Below are positions 52,198-61,599 of a stretch of DNA of 64,000 nt, one piece after another. The notes below the pieces were generated by a model. That model saw nothing but the letters and a program-made list of their open reading frames with translations, did no database searches and was not told the DNA's origin. Each line of letters starts with the position of its first letter. Within the stretch, counting starts at the first letter, position 1. The DNA lies in assembly GCF_000021925.1 (NCBI RefSeq), contig NC_011830.1, positions 5,181,001 to 5,245,000 on the forward strand, read 5' to 3'. This stretch comes from Desulfitobacterium hafniense DCB-2 (GTDB lineage Bacteria > Bacillota > Desulfitobacteriia > Desulfitobacteriales > Desulfitobacteriaceae). Made by a program: the position numbers and the translations under genes.

Positions 52198-52680
52198 ACT
52201 CCTTTTATAAATTTTGCTTCGTCTCCAACTATCTGCTGAATCTTCGGCAAGGTGTCCTCACATTTATTTAATAGTGAACGTGTTATCGTTCACCAGGGAA
52301 GAGCTCAGGAAGTTTGTTAAGAGCATCTGCCTGCTCATAATTTTCCATAATTCCCCCAACTCAGAAATTTCCCACAATGAGGAAGCCCCTGATACCTACT
52401 GATTTTTTATCCCTCCTTGGTCAAATAATTGGATCTTTGATTGTTCTTGTGATATCTTTTACTTGCCCACATTATAAGCAATCCTTTTTTTCCTGTAAAA
52501 TACTTAATGATTATGCCCCCTATAACCAACACATTAAACAATTATAATTTTTGCTAATACTGCTTATTGAGTATTGTTATTTTAATCTCAAATTCGTATA
52601 ATTTAGTCAGGCTCAGTCCGCGGGTTTATTCAAAGTAAAAATACCCTATAAAAGGTAAATACTAGAAGAAGGTAATTAAA
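52198..52680. promoter_or_regulatory. Divergent control region, phosphodiesterase and LysR
   Basis: 483 bases, AT-rich, no gene. It must carry promoters for both neighbours. An inverted repeat GTGAACG-N6-CGTTCAC (52274-52293) lies about 85 bases from the phosphodiesterase start and could be an operator. No -35/-10 pair is assigned with confidence. Nothing else is recognised. Confidence 0.45.
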
Positions 52681-53592
52681 ATGCGTCTAGAACAATTAAT
52701 GTATTTAGTTGCAGTCAACGAATCTAAGTCCATTTCCCTTGCCGCGGAACGTTCCCACATTTCGCAGCCTGCTCTTAGTTCTGCTATCAGTAAGCTCGAA
52801 GATGAACTTGGTGTAGTTCTGTTAAAAAGGACAAATTCTGGCGCTTATTTAACGGACGTGGGGGAGCTCATTATCGTCAAGGCTAAGGAAGTGCTAAGCG
52901 GAATTGACGATATTAAAGCCATTGCCCACGGTAACTCCCTTGTGCTCAATGGCAATATATCTATTGCCGCCGATCCTGGCGTCAACATTACGATCATGCC
53001 AGATATACTGACTACTTTCAAGTACAATCATCCGAAAGTCAATGTTTTGCTTAAAGTGGGAGAATCCAATAATATCTTGCAGGACATTGAAAAGGGGAAG
53101 GCGGATTTTGGTATAATTTTAAGTACCGATGCCTTTCGCAAATCAAAGGATATGCAATCTATCGAACTCTTTGCCGATGAATTTGTCGTGATTACAGGGA
53201 GCAATCGTAAATTGGCTTCTGAATCGACTATAACACTGAAAAGAGCCTTATCCTTGCCCATTCTTCTGTACAACACCGAGTACATTACTGAATGTGGTGT
53301 ATCAAGTCTGCTGCAAAAACACGGCTCTTTCAACGTCTCGTATCGGGTCGATAATTTAGAGATGATGGAAAAGATCCTGACACAGGGAGAGGCTATTGCT
53401 TTTGTCCCTAAGTTTATGGCTGATGAGTATATGAAAACCAGTAAAATAAAAAAAATCCCGCTCAGTGATGCCCGTTTGGATGTATCCGTAGTCTTAATTT
53501 GGTCGGATCGCCATCATCTTTGCATGATTGAAAAGGAATTTATCAGAGTCATCAGGGCCACCTGTTCCCGGAAAGCAGAAGTCAGGTCCTAG
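52681..53592 (+). CDS. LysR-family transcriptional regulator (choline-side copy)
   Basis: A 303-residue LysR protein paralogous to 5242-6156: MRLEQLMYLVAV, HISQPALSSAISKLEDELGV and LKVGESNNIL. The helix-turn-helix fills residues 1-60; the effector domain follows from about 90. It is divergent from the second phosphodiesterase gene, so likely targets are that gene and perhaps the BCCT gene and the choline locus. Its effector is unknown; choline would be the first candidate. The stop is TAG. Confidence 0.92.
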   Translation: MRLEQLMYLVAVNESKSISLAAERSHISQPALSSAISKLEDELGVVLLKRTNSGAYLTDVGELIIVKAKEVLSGIDDIKAIAHGNSLVLNGNISIAADPGVNITIMPDILTTFKYNHPKVNVLLKVGESNNILQDIEKGKADFGIILSTDAFRKSKDMQSIELFADEFVVITGSNRKLASESTITLKRALSLPILLYNTEYITECGVSSLLQKHGSFNVSYRVDNLEMMEKILTQGEAIAFVPKFMADEYMKTSKIKKIPLSDARLDVSVVLIWSDRHHLCMIEKEFIRVIRATCSRKAEVRS

Positions 53593-53615
53593 TAAGGCAA
53601 GGCCTGGTTTTTAAT

Positions 53616-53641
53616 GCTGAGATAACTTTGTTTATCTCAGC
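53616..53641 (+). terminator. Terminator after LysR gene
   Basis: Stem GCTGAGATAA (53616-53625) with TTATCTCAGC (53632-53641), followed by TTATTTAT. Confidence 0.75.
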
Positions 53642-53729
53642 TTATTTATGTCGATGACGAAAGCTGCACTTATGGGGGGCATATCTACAATGTATTTTAC
53701 TTTTCCCGCCGAAGCATGTTAAATGTTTC

Positions 53730-54617
53730 TCATGAGGGTAAAATGATACTCTCGACAAATTTCTTAGCTGCAGGTGTCAATGGGACACTTTTTAGATAAC
53801 ATAAGCCGATACTTCTTTTCGGAATGTCTTCTTCCAGCTTCAGCTCATACAAGCTGCCATTAGCCAGATAGTCTTCGGAAAACTCTTTAATGACACAGGC
53901 AATTCCCAAGTTTATTTTGGCAAACTCCAGCATCAGATCATAGGACCCCAGCTCAAATACGGGGGAAAGGGGAAAGCCCTCCTTTTTCAGGAAACTCTCC
54001 ACATAGTTTCGGGAATTTGATTTCTCCTCCAAAAAGATCAGCGGTAGTTCCATAAGCTGCTTGAAGGGAATGGGTTTTACCGTCATGTCTTTATATTTTT
54101 CCCCGCCGACAAAGATGTCGTGAATCTCTCTGCAGGGGATGACGTACAGGCTTTCATCCTGAATCGGCAAATTGCAGATTCCTACATCTGCTTTTCCGGA
54201 CTTGATAAAGTCTTGGATCTCTGTTGTCGTGCCATTGAGTATATTGAGCTTGATGCTATGGTAGGCACTGTGGAATTCCTCCAGGTAAGGCAGCAAAAAG
54301 TAACGGGTGATGGTATCGCCAACCCCGATCCGCAATTGTCCGGCTTTTAATTCTTTAAATTCAAGGATTTTATCTTCTGCCGCATGGATCATGCCCAGGG
54401 CGGAGTTCACATGCTCATTTAAAAGATTTCCCTCATTGGTCAAGAGGACGCCCCTTGAGGTCCGATAAAAAAGCTGTACTTCCAATTCACTCTCCAGCTT
54501 GGCAATGGCTTGACTGACAGCCGACTGGGTCATATAGAGTTCCTGGGCTGCTTTGGAAAAGCTTTTATTCCTGCTTACTGCATTGAAGATGCGATATAAA
54601 TCTAATTTGCCAATCAT
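53730..54617 (-). CDS. LysR-family transcriptional regulator
   Basis: A 295-residue LysR protein, not close to the other two: HTH with LYRIFNAVSRNKSFSKAAQELYMTQSAVSQAI, and an effector domain containing GKADVGICNLP and the GIACVIKEF segment. It resembles CysL/CbbR-type members. It is divergent from the CofE-like gene by 131 bases, so that gene is its likely target. Confidence 0.92.
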   Translation of the reverse strand: MIGKLDLYRIFNAVSRNKSFSKAAQELYMTQSAVSQAIAKLESELEVQLFYRTSRGVLLTNEGNLLNEHVNSALGMIHAAEDKILEFKELKAGQLRIGVGDTITRYFLLPYLEEFHSAYHSIKLNILNGTTTEIQDFIKSGKADVGICNLPIQDESLYVIPCREIHDIFVGGEKYKDMTVKPIPFKQLMELPLIFLEEKSNSRNYVESFLKKEGFPLSPVFELGSYDLMLEFAKINLGIACVIKEFSEDYLANGSLYELKLEEDIPKRSIGLCYLKSVPLTPAAKKFVESIILPS

Positions 54618-54748
54618 ATTAGCTCTCCTTGTATCAGATATTATGAATATTAATTTTACTTATACCCTTATTCAAGAGTATAGTAGAATTGATTGAAAAT
54701 TTCTACTTGCTTTAGGCAGACTATACTCTGATCAGAGGAGAGAGCGCA

Positions 54749-55939
54749 TTGGAAAGAGTCGTTGGAACTACAGTATGCGGACTTCGCGGGCCGATCATTA
54801 ACCAAGGGTGTAATATTCAACAGATCGTTGTGGATACTGTCCTCAATGCAGCAAAAGTTGAAGGCTTTTTGATCGAGGATCGTGATATTGTCACGATCAC
54901 AGAATCCATTGTGGCCCGTGCTCAGGGAAACTATGCTACCATTGACCATATTGCCACGGATATTAAGGCTAAATTCGACGCGGAGACGGTAGGAGTTATT
55001 TTTCCCATCCTCAGCCGCAACCGGTTTGCCGTCTGTTTACGGGGAATCGCCAAAGGGATAAAACAGGTTGTCTTAATGCTGAACTATCCCTCAGATGAAG
55101 TGGGCAACCACCTTGTGGACCTTGATAAACTGGATGAAAAAGGCATCAATCCCTGGACCGATGTCCTGACTGAAGCTGAATTCCGCCGGCATTTCGGTTA
55201 TATCAAGCATCCCTTCACCGGTATTGACTACATCGAATACTACCGAAACTTGATTGAGTCAGAAGGGGCAACCTGCCAAATCATCTTTTCCAATCATCCC
55301 AAGACTATTTTAAATTACACCGACCAGGTCTTAACCTGTGATATTCACTCCCGCTTCCGGACCAAACGCATCCTGAAAAACAGCGGTGCTGAGAAAGTCT
55401 ATGGCCTCGATGAGATTTTGACCGAATCCATCAATGGCAGCGGCTGTAACGAAAAGTACGGCCTCCTGGGGTCCAATAAAGCAACCGAAGAGCGGGTCAA
55501 GCTATTCCCGAATAACTGTCAGCCTATCGTTGACGGCATTCAGGCGGAAATCAAAGCACAAACGGGTAAAACAGTGGAGGTCATGGTTTACGGTGACGGA
55601 GCCTTTAAAGATCCCGTCGGGAAGATCTGGGAGCTGGCCGATCCGGTGGTTTCCCCCGCTTATACTGCCGGGCTTGACGGCACGCCCAACGAAGTGAAAT
55701 TAAAATACCTGGCCGACAATAATTTCTCCCATCTTTGCGGAGAGGACCAGAAACTGGCTATCTCAGAGTATATTCAAAATAAATGTGAGGATCTGGTCGG
55801 GTCCATGGAAGCTCAAGGGACCACTCCCCGCAGGCTGACGGATCTCATCGGTTCCTTATCGGATTTAACCTCCGGCAGCGGCGATAAAGGGACACCTATT
55901 GTCTATATCAAAGGCTATTTTGATAATTATACAAAATAA
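54749..55939 (+). CDS. CofE-like coenzyme F420-0:glutamate ligase family protein
   Basis: A 396-residue protein of the F420-0:gamma-glutamyl ligase family. Visible features are VCGLRGPIINQG (N-terminal), DIVTITESIVARAQGNY (about 45-61), and VYGDGAFKDPVGKIWELADPVV. True CofE is about 250 residues, so this is the longer Firmicutes form. This organism is not expected to make F420, so the substrate is probably another one. Start is TTG 54749, eight bases after AGAGGAG. It is divergent from a LysR gene. Confidence 0.75.
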   Translation: MERVVGTTVCGLRGPIINQGCNIQQIVVDTVLNAAKVEGFLIEDRDIVTITESIVARAQGNYATIDHIATDIKAKFDAETVGVIFPILSRNRFAVCLRGIAKGIKQVVLMLNYPSDEVGNHLVDLDKLDEKGINPWTDVLTEAEFRRHFGYIKHPFTGIDYIEYYRNLIESEGATCQIIFSNHPKTILNYTDQVLTCDIHSRFRTKRILKNSGAEKVYGLDEILTESINGSGCNEKYGLLGSNKATEERVKLFPNNCQPIVDGIQAEIKAQTGKTVEVMVYGDGAFKDPVGKIWELADPVVSPAYTAGLDGTPNEVKLKYLADNNFSHLCGEDQKLAISEYIQNKCEDLVGSMEAQGTTPRRLTDLIGSLSDLTSGSGDKGTPIVYIKGYFDNYTK

Positions 55940-55950
55940 TAAAGCACTAA

Positions 55951-55992
55951 AAAGAAACCCTGGCCGCTCCTTGGAGTGACCAGGGTTCTTTG
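55951..55992 (+). terminator. Hairpin after CofE-like gene
   Basis: Stem AAGAAACCCTGG (about 55952-55963) with CCAGGGTTCTT (55980-55990); T-tract weak. Likely terminator. Confidence 0.6.
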
Positions 55993-55999
55993 CGCTGGT

Positions 56000-56080
56000 A
56001 AATTCCCAAGCGCTTGGGAATTTCGGGGGGAATCAAGGGGACAGGTCCTGTTTTTCAAATTTCCAAACGTTTGGAAATTT
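56000..56080. repeat. Pair of related 24-base perfect palindromes
   Basis: Two perfect palindromes, half-sites AAATTCCCAAGC (56000-56023) and AAATTTCCAAAC (56057-56080), start 57 bases apart. They differ at two positions, each with a matching change in the other arm, so the pairing itself is conserved. Between them lies GGGGACAGGTCC, which is seen in REP-like elements. Could be a repeat element or a double operator. Confidence 0.7.
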
Positions 56081-56110
56081 CAGTTTGGATAAGTTCCTCT
56101 ATTCTCCTCT

Positions 56111-56593
56111 CTATTTATGATAAGGCTCCCCCTTGCTGATGCGCATGGCCCGATAGATCTGCTCCAGCAGCATCAGCCTCATCAGAGGGTGGGGGAAAGT
56201 CAGACGGGAAAAAGACCAGCGGTAATCCGCTCTTTTCCTTACTTCCCCAGAGACCCCCAAGGAACCGCCGATGATAAAAGTTACGCTGCTTTTTCCCATT
56301 AAGGCAAGTTCATCCATATATTCAGAGAAGTCCGGCGAAGTGAATTCTTTTCCCTGCAAATCAAGGAGAATAACATGCTCCTGAGGGCCGATCCCTTTCA
56401 GAAGCCGTTCACCTTCTCTATCTTTGACCCGCTCTTCATCAGCGGCGGAAAGACGCTCCGGACAAGGTTCATCGGCAATCTCCGTCATCTCCAGGCGGAT
56501 ATAAGCACTTAAACGCTTAGCATATTCCTTAATCCCTTCCATAAGGAATCTTTCCCGGATCTTTCCTACCGCCACGATCTTAATCTGCAGCAT
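56111..56593 (-). CDS. rlmH: 23S rRNA pseudouridine-1915 N3-methyltransferase
   Basis: A 160-residue SPOUT methyltransferase. It matches RlmH end to end: MLQIKIVAVGKIRE, LDLQGKEFTSPDFSEYM, TFIIGGSLGVS (SAM knot), and the C-terminal LMRLMLLEQIYRAMRISKGEPYHK pattern (in two blocks: LMRLMLLEQIYRA, then MRISKGEPYHK). Last of the walJ-htrA-rlmH group, the usual order in Firmicutes. Confidence 0.97.
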   Translation of the reverse strand: MLQIKIVAVGKIRERFLMEGIKEYAKRLSAYIRLEMTEIADEPCPERLSAADEERVKDREGERLLKGIGPQEHVILLDLQGKEFTSPDFSEYMDELALMGKSSVTFIIGGSLGVSGEVRKRADYRWSFSRLTFPHPLMRLMLLEQIYRAMRISKGEPYHK

Positions 56594-56700
56594 TGTGATA
56601 TGATACTCCTTACTGATTTACATTATATTATGTAAAAAACAAAGGGAGGGTGATCACTGCTCATATCCTCCCCCCAATTATATAGCTACCCTGAATCTAT

Positions 56701-57858
56701 TTAGTTGGCGATGATCTCAACCAATTTCACCTGAACATCGGTATTTTGCCCATTACGGTAATAGGTCACCGTAACGGTATCTCCCGGTTTAAACTTAAAT
56801 AACTCATGGGTTAACTCCAGGGAGCTCCTGACCGTGACTCCCTCAATCTTCACCAGAACATCCCCGGCCTGGATACCGGCTTGAGCCGCCGGGCCGCTGG
56901 GGTCCACATTGGAGATATAGGCACCGGCAGGCCAACCTCTTTGGGCCGCCCATTCGGGTGTGTAGCGGGTGTCGATGGAGACCAGAAATCCGGGATGACT
57001 GAAGTAACCTTTGGCAATCAGCTGTTCGATAACGGGTATGGCATCCGTAATCGGGATGGCAAAGCCCATGCCCTCAAAACCGGCTTCCGCATTCTTAGCT
57101 GAATTGATCCCCACCACCTGGCCGTTGTAGTTGACCAGAGGACCACCGCTATTGCCTGGGTTGATGGCAGCATCGGTCTGAATTAAGTTAAAACTGGACT
57201 CTCCCTCGATTAACAAAATCCGGTTCTTGGCCGACACAACACCCTGAGTCACGGAACGGGCAAATTCCTCCCCACCGGGGTTGCCAATAGCCACTACCGG
57301 TTCCCCCACTTGGACTTGCTCCGAGTTTCCCAGCTGTGCCACGGTAAGTCCGTCCGCAGAGATTTTGAGCACCGCCAGGTCTGTACGAGGGTCCTGACCC
57401 ACTAAAGTGGCCTCGGCATTTCTTCCGTCGGCCAAACTCACCATCAACTTTGAAGCATTGGCGACGACATGGTAGTTGGTAACAATATAACCATATTGGG
57501 CGTCGATGATAAAACCGGAACCTGTGCCTGCTTCAGTCAGACCGGCGCCGCCAAAAATCCGGCCCCGGGATTGAAAGTTGGCAATGCCTACGACAGCGGG
57601 TCCCACAGCTTTGGCAACCTCTACCGTTGGAAATCCGGTAGGCTGGGTAATCGTCACCGGCGGTGCAGAGGATCCTTGGCCGAGAATGACCTCTTTTCCT
57701 CCCCCAGGCTGATTGCCATATAAAGAAGGCACTAAGGCTACGGAGATAAGGCCGCCGATGAGCGCACTGATTAAAGCCAGGGCTATCGTAGCGAAAAGTC
57801 CGGGTCTGCGCCTCTTTGCTGAATAGTCTGAGTAATCGTTTTGATCATAATAACCCAT
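56701..57858 (-). CDS. htrA: HtrA-type membrane-anchored serine protease
   Basis: A 385-residue trypsin-like protease with one N-terminal membrane segment (about 20-43), a protease domain with triad His130 (TNYHVV), Asp160 (TDLAVLK) and Ser237 (GNSGGPL), and one C-terminal PDZ domain (about 290-380, starting PAGAYISNVDPSGPAAQAG). It degrades misfolded proteins at the outer face of the membrane. It lies 20 bases after walJ. Confidence 0.96.
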   Translation of the reverse strand: MGYYDQNDYSDYSAKRRRPGLFATIALALISALIGGLISVALVPSLYGNQPGGGKEVILGQGSSAPPVTITQPTGFPTVEVAKAVGPAVVGIANFQSRGRIFGGAGLTEAGTGSGFIIDAQYGYIVTNYHVVANASKLMVSLADGRNAEATLVGQDPRTDLAVLKISADGLTVAQLGNSEQVQVGEPVVAIGNPGGEEFARSVTQGVVSAKNRILLIEGESSFNLIQTDAAINPGNSGGPLVNYNGQVVGINSAKNAEAGFEGMGFAIPITDAIPVIEQLIAKGYFSHPGFLVSIDTRYTPEWAAQRGWPAGAYISNVDPSGPAAQAGIQAGDVLVKIEGVTVRSSLELTHELFKFKPGDTVTVTYYRNGQNTDVQVKLVEIIAN

Positions 57859-57878
57859 GCCATGACCTCCTCGTCGGC

Positions 57879-58691
57879 TTAGTATTCTTCCAAAACAATC
57901 AGTTCATGCGGTGTATAGCGCGGTGCCACCCGCAATCTTAGATCCCGGTTTTCCTTGGCCACCCGGGATTCTTTGAGTATACGCAAAATGGTGGACAGGG
58001 CCGTTTCCGGTGTATTGTTTTCGTCGCTTAAATGGGCTAAAACAATGCGCTGGGTGTTTCCCTCGATCCACTGCAGAAGGCCCTCGGCCAACTGACTGTT
58101 CTCTAAATGGCCATAATTCCCGCTGATTCGCTTTTTGAGATACCAGGGATATCCCCCTTGCCAAAGCATTTCCCGGTCGTGATTGGCCTCCACCACTAAA
58201 GCGTCACAACCTTTTAAGGCTTGATGCATCTCTTCAGTGACGATTCCCGTATCCGTAGCAATCCCAATAGCCTTGCTTCGACCCCTGACCGGCTGCTCAA
58301 CCTCCACCCGCACACCGAAGCTCTCCTGACTGTCGTGGGAGGTAGGAAAGACACGGACCCGCAGGCCCGCGCAAGTAAAAGCATCCCTGACCACCACCCG
58401 TTGTTCATCCTTGAGTTTTCCTATGGAGGGATTTAACTCATCCCAGATCTTTGCCGAGGCATAAATGGGGATTTTAAGCTTGCGCGCGACAGCCCCAACC
58501 CCTTTAATATGGTCACTATGTTCATGGGTAATGAAAATTCCTTCGATTTCTGAAGGAGCTATATCGAGGATGGCTAGATTATGTAGGGTTGCCTTGAGGC
58601 TAATACCGCAATCAACAAGAAAGTTCCTCTTTTCATGCCCCACAACAATGGAATTGCCGGAGCTCCCACTGGCCAGTGTCGCTAAATGCAC
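57879..58691 (-). CDS. walJ: WalJ/YycJ metallo-beta-lactamase-fold protein
   Basis: A 270-residue MBL-fold nuclease-like protein with ASGSSGNSIVV, the metal motif THEHSDHIKG (about 54-63) and EANHDREML. Usually coded downstream of walRK with htrA and linked to cell-wall/replication coordination. The walRK genes are not in this window: the next upstream gene is a TPR protein, so the group is partly split from its usual partners. Confidence 0.92.
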   Translation of the reverse strand: MHLATLASGSSGNSIVVGHEKRNFLVDCGISLKATLHNLAILDIAPSEIEGIFITHEHSDHIKGVGAVARKLKIPIYASAKIWDELNPSIGKLKDEQRVVVRDAFTCAGLRVRVFPTSHDSQESFGVRVEVEQPVRGRSKAIGIATDTGIVTEEMHQALKGCDALVVEANHDREMLWQGGYPWYLKKRISGNYGHLENSQLAEGLLQWIEGNTQRIVLAHLSDENNTPETALSTILRILKESRVAKENRDLRLRVAPRYTPHELIVLEEY

Positions 58692-58795
58692 ATAATTCCC
58701 CTCTTCCGTTTAAACAAGGATATTATATCAAATCCTTTGTCTATAAAAAACATTTTCAAAATAATTTTGCGGCAAAATACTTTAGAAATGAAAAA

Positions 58796-58816
58796 CTGAG
58801 GCTTATTTAGCCTCAG
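58796..58816 (-). terminator. Terminator overlapping the TPR gene stop codon
   Basis: Stem CTGAGGC (58796-58802) with GCCTCAG (58810-58816); on the minus strand T5 follows. The TAA stop (58803-58805) lies in the loop. Confidence 0.75.
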
Positions 58817-59447
58817 CGTTTGCGTCAGACGAATCTCCGTTTTCCGGTTGTTGAAATTGCTGGACAATCCCATCCTGGGCCAGCTTAATATTTCTTTCCA
58901 GTCTCTCTTTATTGTCCGGGGAGATGTTTTCCAAAGCGAGAGCCTTCTCCCACTGTTCAATAGCTTTGCCATAGTCTCCCTGGGAATACAGGAAAACCCC
59001 GTAATTGTAAAGACCGTTATAAAAATTCGGATCCTCTTGCAAAGCTTCCTGGAAGGTCTGATCAGCCAACTCATTTTGGCTTGTGTAAAAAGCGGCAGTA
59101 GCCATATCGACCAGGATGTTGACATTCTTCTCGGTCTTGAGAACCTCCTGATACTCCGTCACCGCCTGCTGAAGTATCGAAGTCGTTGTTGCCAGATTTT
59201 CTTCCGCCATATCCTGGGATAATGTTTGCATACCCCAATCATAATAGGTGTCAGCAAGAGCCAAGCGGGTTTGGGTATCCTGAGGATTTGCTTCCAGGGC
59301 TTGCTTTAAACTATTAATTTGATCCTGATAGTTTTTTCCAACTGTAGGGCGCATATCCCCCAGGAACATAAAGGAAGTTCCTACCAAGCTGATAATCAAT
59401 AAGCCCACAATAACATACACGGTTAATTTTTGGGTTCTTTTCTGCAC
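58803..59447 (-). CDS. Membrane-anchored TPR protein
   Basis: A 214-residue protein with one N-terminal transmembrane segment (about 9-30: VYVIVGLLIISLVGTSFMFL) and about four TPR repeats, e.g. NPQDTQTRLALADTYYDWG and DPNFYNGLYNYGVFLYSQG. A Glu/Asn/Ser-rich tail follows. Such proteins scaffold complexes at the membrane; the partner is unknown. It stands alone, with a terminator overlapping its stop codon. Confidence 0.85.
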   Translation of the reverse strand: MQKRTQKLTVYVIVGLLIISLVGTSFMFLGDMRPTVGKNYQDQINSLKQALEANPQDTQTRLALADTYYDWGMQTLSQDMAEENLATTTSILQQAVTEYQEVLKTEKNVNILVDMATAAFYTSQNELADQTFQEALQEDPNFYNGLYNYGVFLYSQGDYGKAIEQWEKALALENISPDNKERLERNIKLAQDGIVQQFQQPENGDSSDANAEAK

Positions 59448-59559
59448 CGAACCGCCCCTTCCTATCCAGCAATCTTAATTATACATGCTCTTATTTTAAC
59501 ATTTTGCCCAAAGTTAGTCTATAAAGGATTGTGCACAAGAGAACAGGGGGCCTGTCTGC

Positions 59560-61566
59560 TCAGTCCACCAGCCATTTGCGCAGCTGGCACCGTGCTTCGT
59601 AGTAGGGTGTGCTTTCGCCAAAATCGGAAGCTTTCCCCGCCAGCAGCTGGTTCACTCCCCAGCCCTCCTCGGTGCCCCCCTCGGGCAGAACCACCGTTTG
59701 CGGGTGAATGTCCTCGGAGACAGACACCCAGGCCAAAAGCTGGCCATGCTCCGTCTCTACCAAGGCCCGATCCCCGGTGGAGAGGTAATACTTCTCGGCC
59801 AGTTGGGGGTGGATATAAAGGCGAAAGCCTTCTGCCTCCTGAAACTGGGAATGAAGGGCATGGTGGGGATGAGGGGTGATGAGATACCAGGGATACTCCC
59901 CTTGACTTGGGGTCTTGGTAAATTCCAGATTCATGTTCAGAGCATCCCGGGAACCTTCGAGAAGGGGATCAGCCACGGCATCCCCGTATTCAGCCAGGGC
60001 GATCTCTGAAGCCAGTTCAATCTTGCCGCTGGGTGTCTTAAACTGCAAATCCTGCCAGGCCACTTCAGGGATATAAGGGGTCCGCAGAGGGCCTTTCCTT
60101 AAACTCTCCAAAGTTATTCCATACTCGGCCAAGGGTGCCAGGACGTATTCCAGCCACTGCTCCGGGGTATAAGGAAAAACCTCTTCCAAACCCAGACGCT
60201 GGGCCAGCTCCGTAAAAATCACCGCTTCGGATCTCGCTTCATACCGGGGCTCCACGATCTTCCGGGTAAGCTGAAGGATGGGACTCCAGGAGGTGGCGAT
60301 CAGGTCCTCATCTTCAAAAGCCGTGGTGACAGGCAGAACCAGATCGGAATGGCGGGCCGTCTCCGTCAGGGTGATATCAAAGGTCACCTTAAAGGGTATT
60401 TTCCGCCAGACCTCCCGCCAAAGCAGGGAATTAGGCTGTTGGACCAAGGGATTGGAGCGGGTCACTACAGCCAAACGAACCGGAGGATCCGCCTTGCTGA
60501 TCTCTTCGGCCAGAAATGGATGAGGAAAAGTCCGGGACTGATAATCCTGAGGATCCATGGTGACTTTGTTGAGATGACGGCTATGGTATTGATAGCCGTA
60601 ATGGATGCCTGCTCCGGGCTGGCCCAGATTGCCGGTCAAGGCTAAAAGAGCATCGATAGCGCGGAGAGTATTGCCGCCGCCGCTATAGCGCTGTAAGCCG
60701 TATCCGGCCAGGATCGTGACCGGCCGGGTACGGCTTATGGTCTGGGCTAATTCTTCTTGTTTTTCCACCGGTATCCCGGTCAGCATGGCCACTCGTTCCG
60801 GGTTGTATTCCTTCGCCCTGAGGGCAAAGGCTTCCAGCCCATGGACGGACCTGCGTACAAAATCCCAGTCCAGCCAGCCTTCCCGTAAAATAATATGGGC
60901 GATTCCCATGGCCAGGACGCCGTCACTGCCGGGATGAACCTGAACATAATCCTGAGCAAAATCAGCACTTTTCACCCGCACCGGATTAATCACGACGATC
61001 TTGGCCCCGACTTTCTTAGCCTCCAGCAAAAGGGGCACCATATGCAGATTGGTAACGGCCGGATCCCTTCCCCACAGGATAATGACCCTCGCCTGGCTGA
61101 CCTGGGTCCAATCCCCGGCCAGAACTCCCCCGAAATCAATCTCCTGGGCCCGGTAGCCTGCTCCCCAGCACATACTTCCTCTGGGTTCCGTGACCCCGCC
61201 CAAGGCCTGGAAAAAGCGCCGGTCCAGCTCTCTTAACTTCCCATTGTGACCATAATCATAATGGTGAAGAATCCCCCAGGAACCCACTTCTTCAAGGGTC
61301 TCTTTGATTTTATCTGTTAAGAGAGTATTGGCTTCAGCCCAGGAAATCCGCCGCAATCCTCCCCGGTCCCTGAGAAGGGGGAAACGCAGCCTTTCGGCCG
61401 AGAAGACCCGTTGCGCCTGAGCCTGAGCTTTTGAACATACTATTCCCTTGGTTAGAGGATGCTCCTTATCCCCACGAACCTGGAGTCCTTTATCCTCGCT
61501 GTACTCCACAACAAAGCCGCAGCTGTCTGGACAGTTCAACGGACAAGCCGAGCGCAGAACGGTCAT
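59560..61566 (-). CDS. Molybdopterin oxidoreductase (DMSO reductase superfamily)
   Basis: A 668-residue catalytic subunit. Near the N-terminus is a [4Fe-4S] motif (Cys8, Cys12, Cys16 in ACPLNCPDSC, and Cys44), and Cys133 in GSMCWGAG may ligate molybdenum/tungsten. Further along are ILWGRDPAVTNLH, and TFDITLTETARHSDLVLP in the cofactor-binding C-terminal half. There is no Tat signal, so it is cytoplasmic. No electron-transfer partner genes lie next to it, and the substrate is unknown. ATG 61566 has GGAGG eight bases upstream. It lies 33 bases after the SCIFF maturase gene on the same strand. Confidence 0.9.
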   Translation of the reverse strand: MTVLRSACPLNCPDSCGFVVEYSEDKGLQVRGDKEHPLTKGIVCSKAQAQAQRVFSAERLRFPLLRDRGGLRRISWAEANTLLTDKIKETLEEVGSWGILHHYDYGHNGKLRELDRRFFQALGGVTEPRGSMCWGAGYRAQEIDFGGVLAGDWTQVSQARVIILWGRDPAVTNLHMVPLLLEAKKVGAKIVVINPVRVKSADFAQDYVQVHPGSDGVLAMGIAHIILREGWLDWDFVRRSVHGLEAFALRAKEYNPERVAMLTGIPVEKQEELAQTISRTRPVTILAGYGLQRYSGGGNTLRAIDALLALTGNLGQPGAGIHYGYQYHSRHLNKVTMDPQDYQSRTFPHPFLAEEISKADPPVRLAVVTRSNPLVQQPNSLLWREVWRKIPFKVTFDITLTETARHSDLVLPVTTAFEDEDLIATSWSPILQLTRKIVEPRYEARSEAVIFTELAQRLGLEEVFPYTPEQWLEYVLAPLAEYGITLESLRKGPLRTPYIPEVAWQDLQFKTPSGKIELASEIALAEYGDAVADPLLEGSRDALNMNLEFTKTPSQGEYPWYLITPHPHHALHSQFQEAEGFRLYIHPQLAEKYYLSTGDRALVETEHGQLLAWVSVSEDIHPQTVVLPEGGTEEGWGVNQLLAGKASDFGESTPYYEARCQLRKWLVD

Positions 61567-61599
61567 GTTTATCCCCTCCACAAACCATAATAGAATCTT

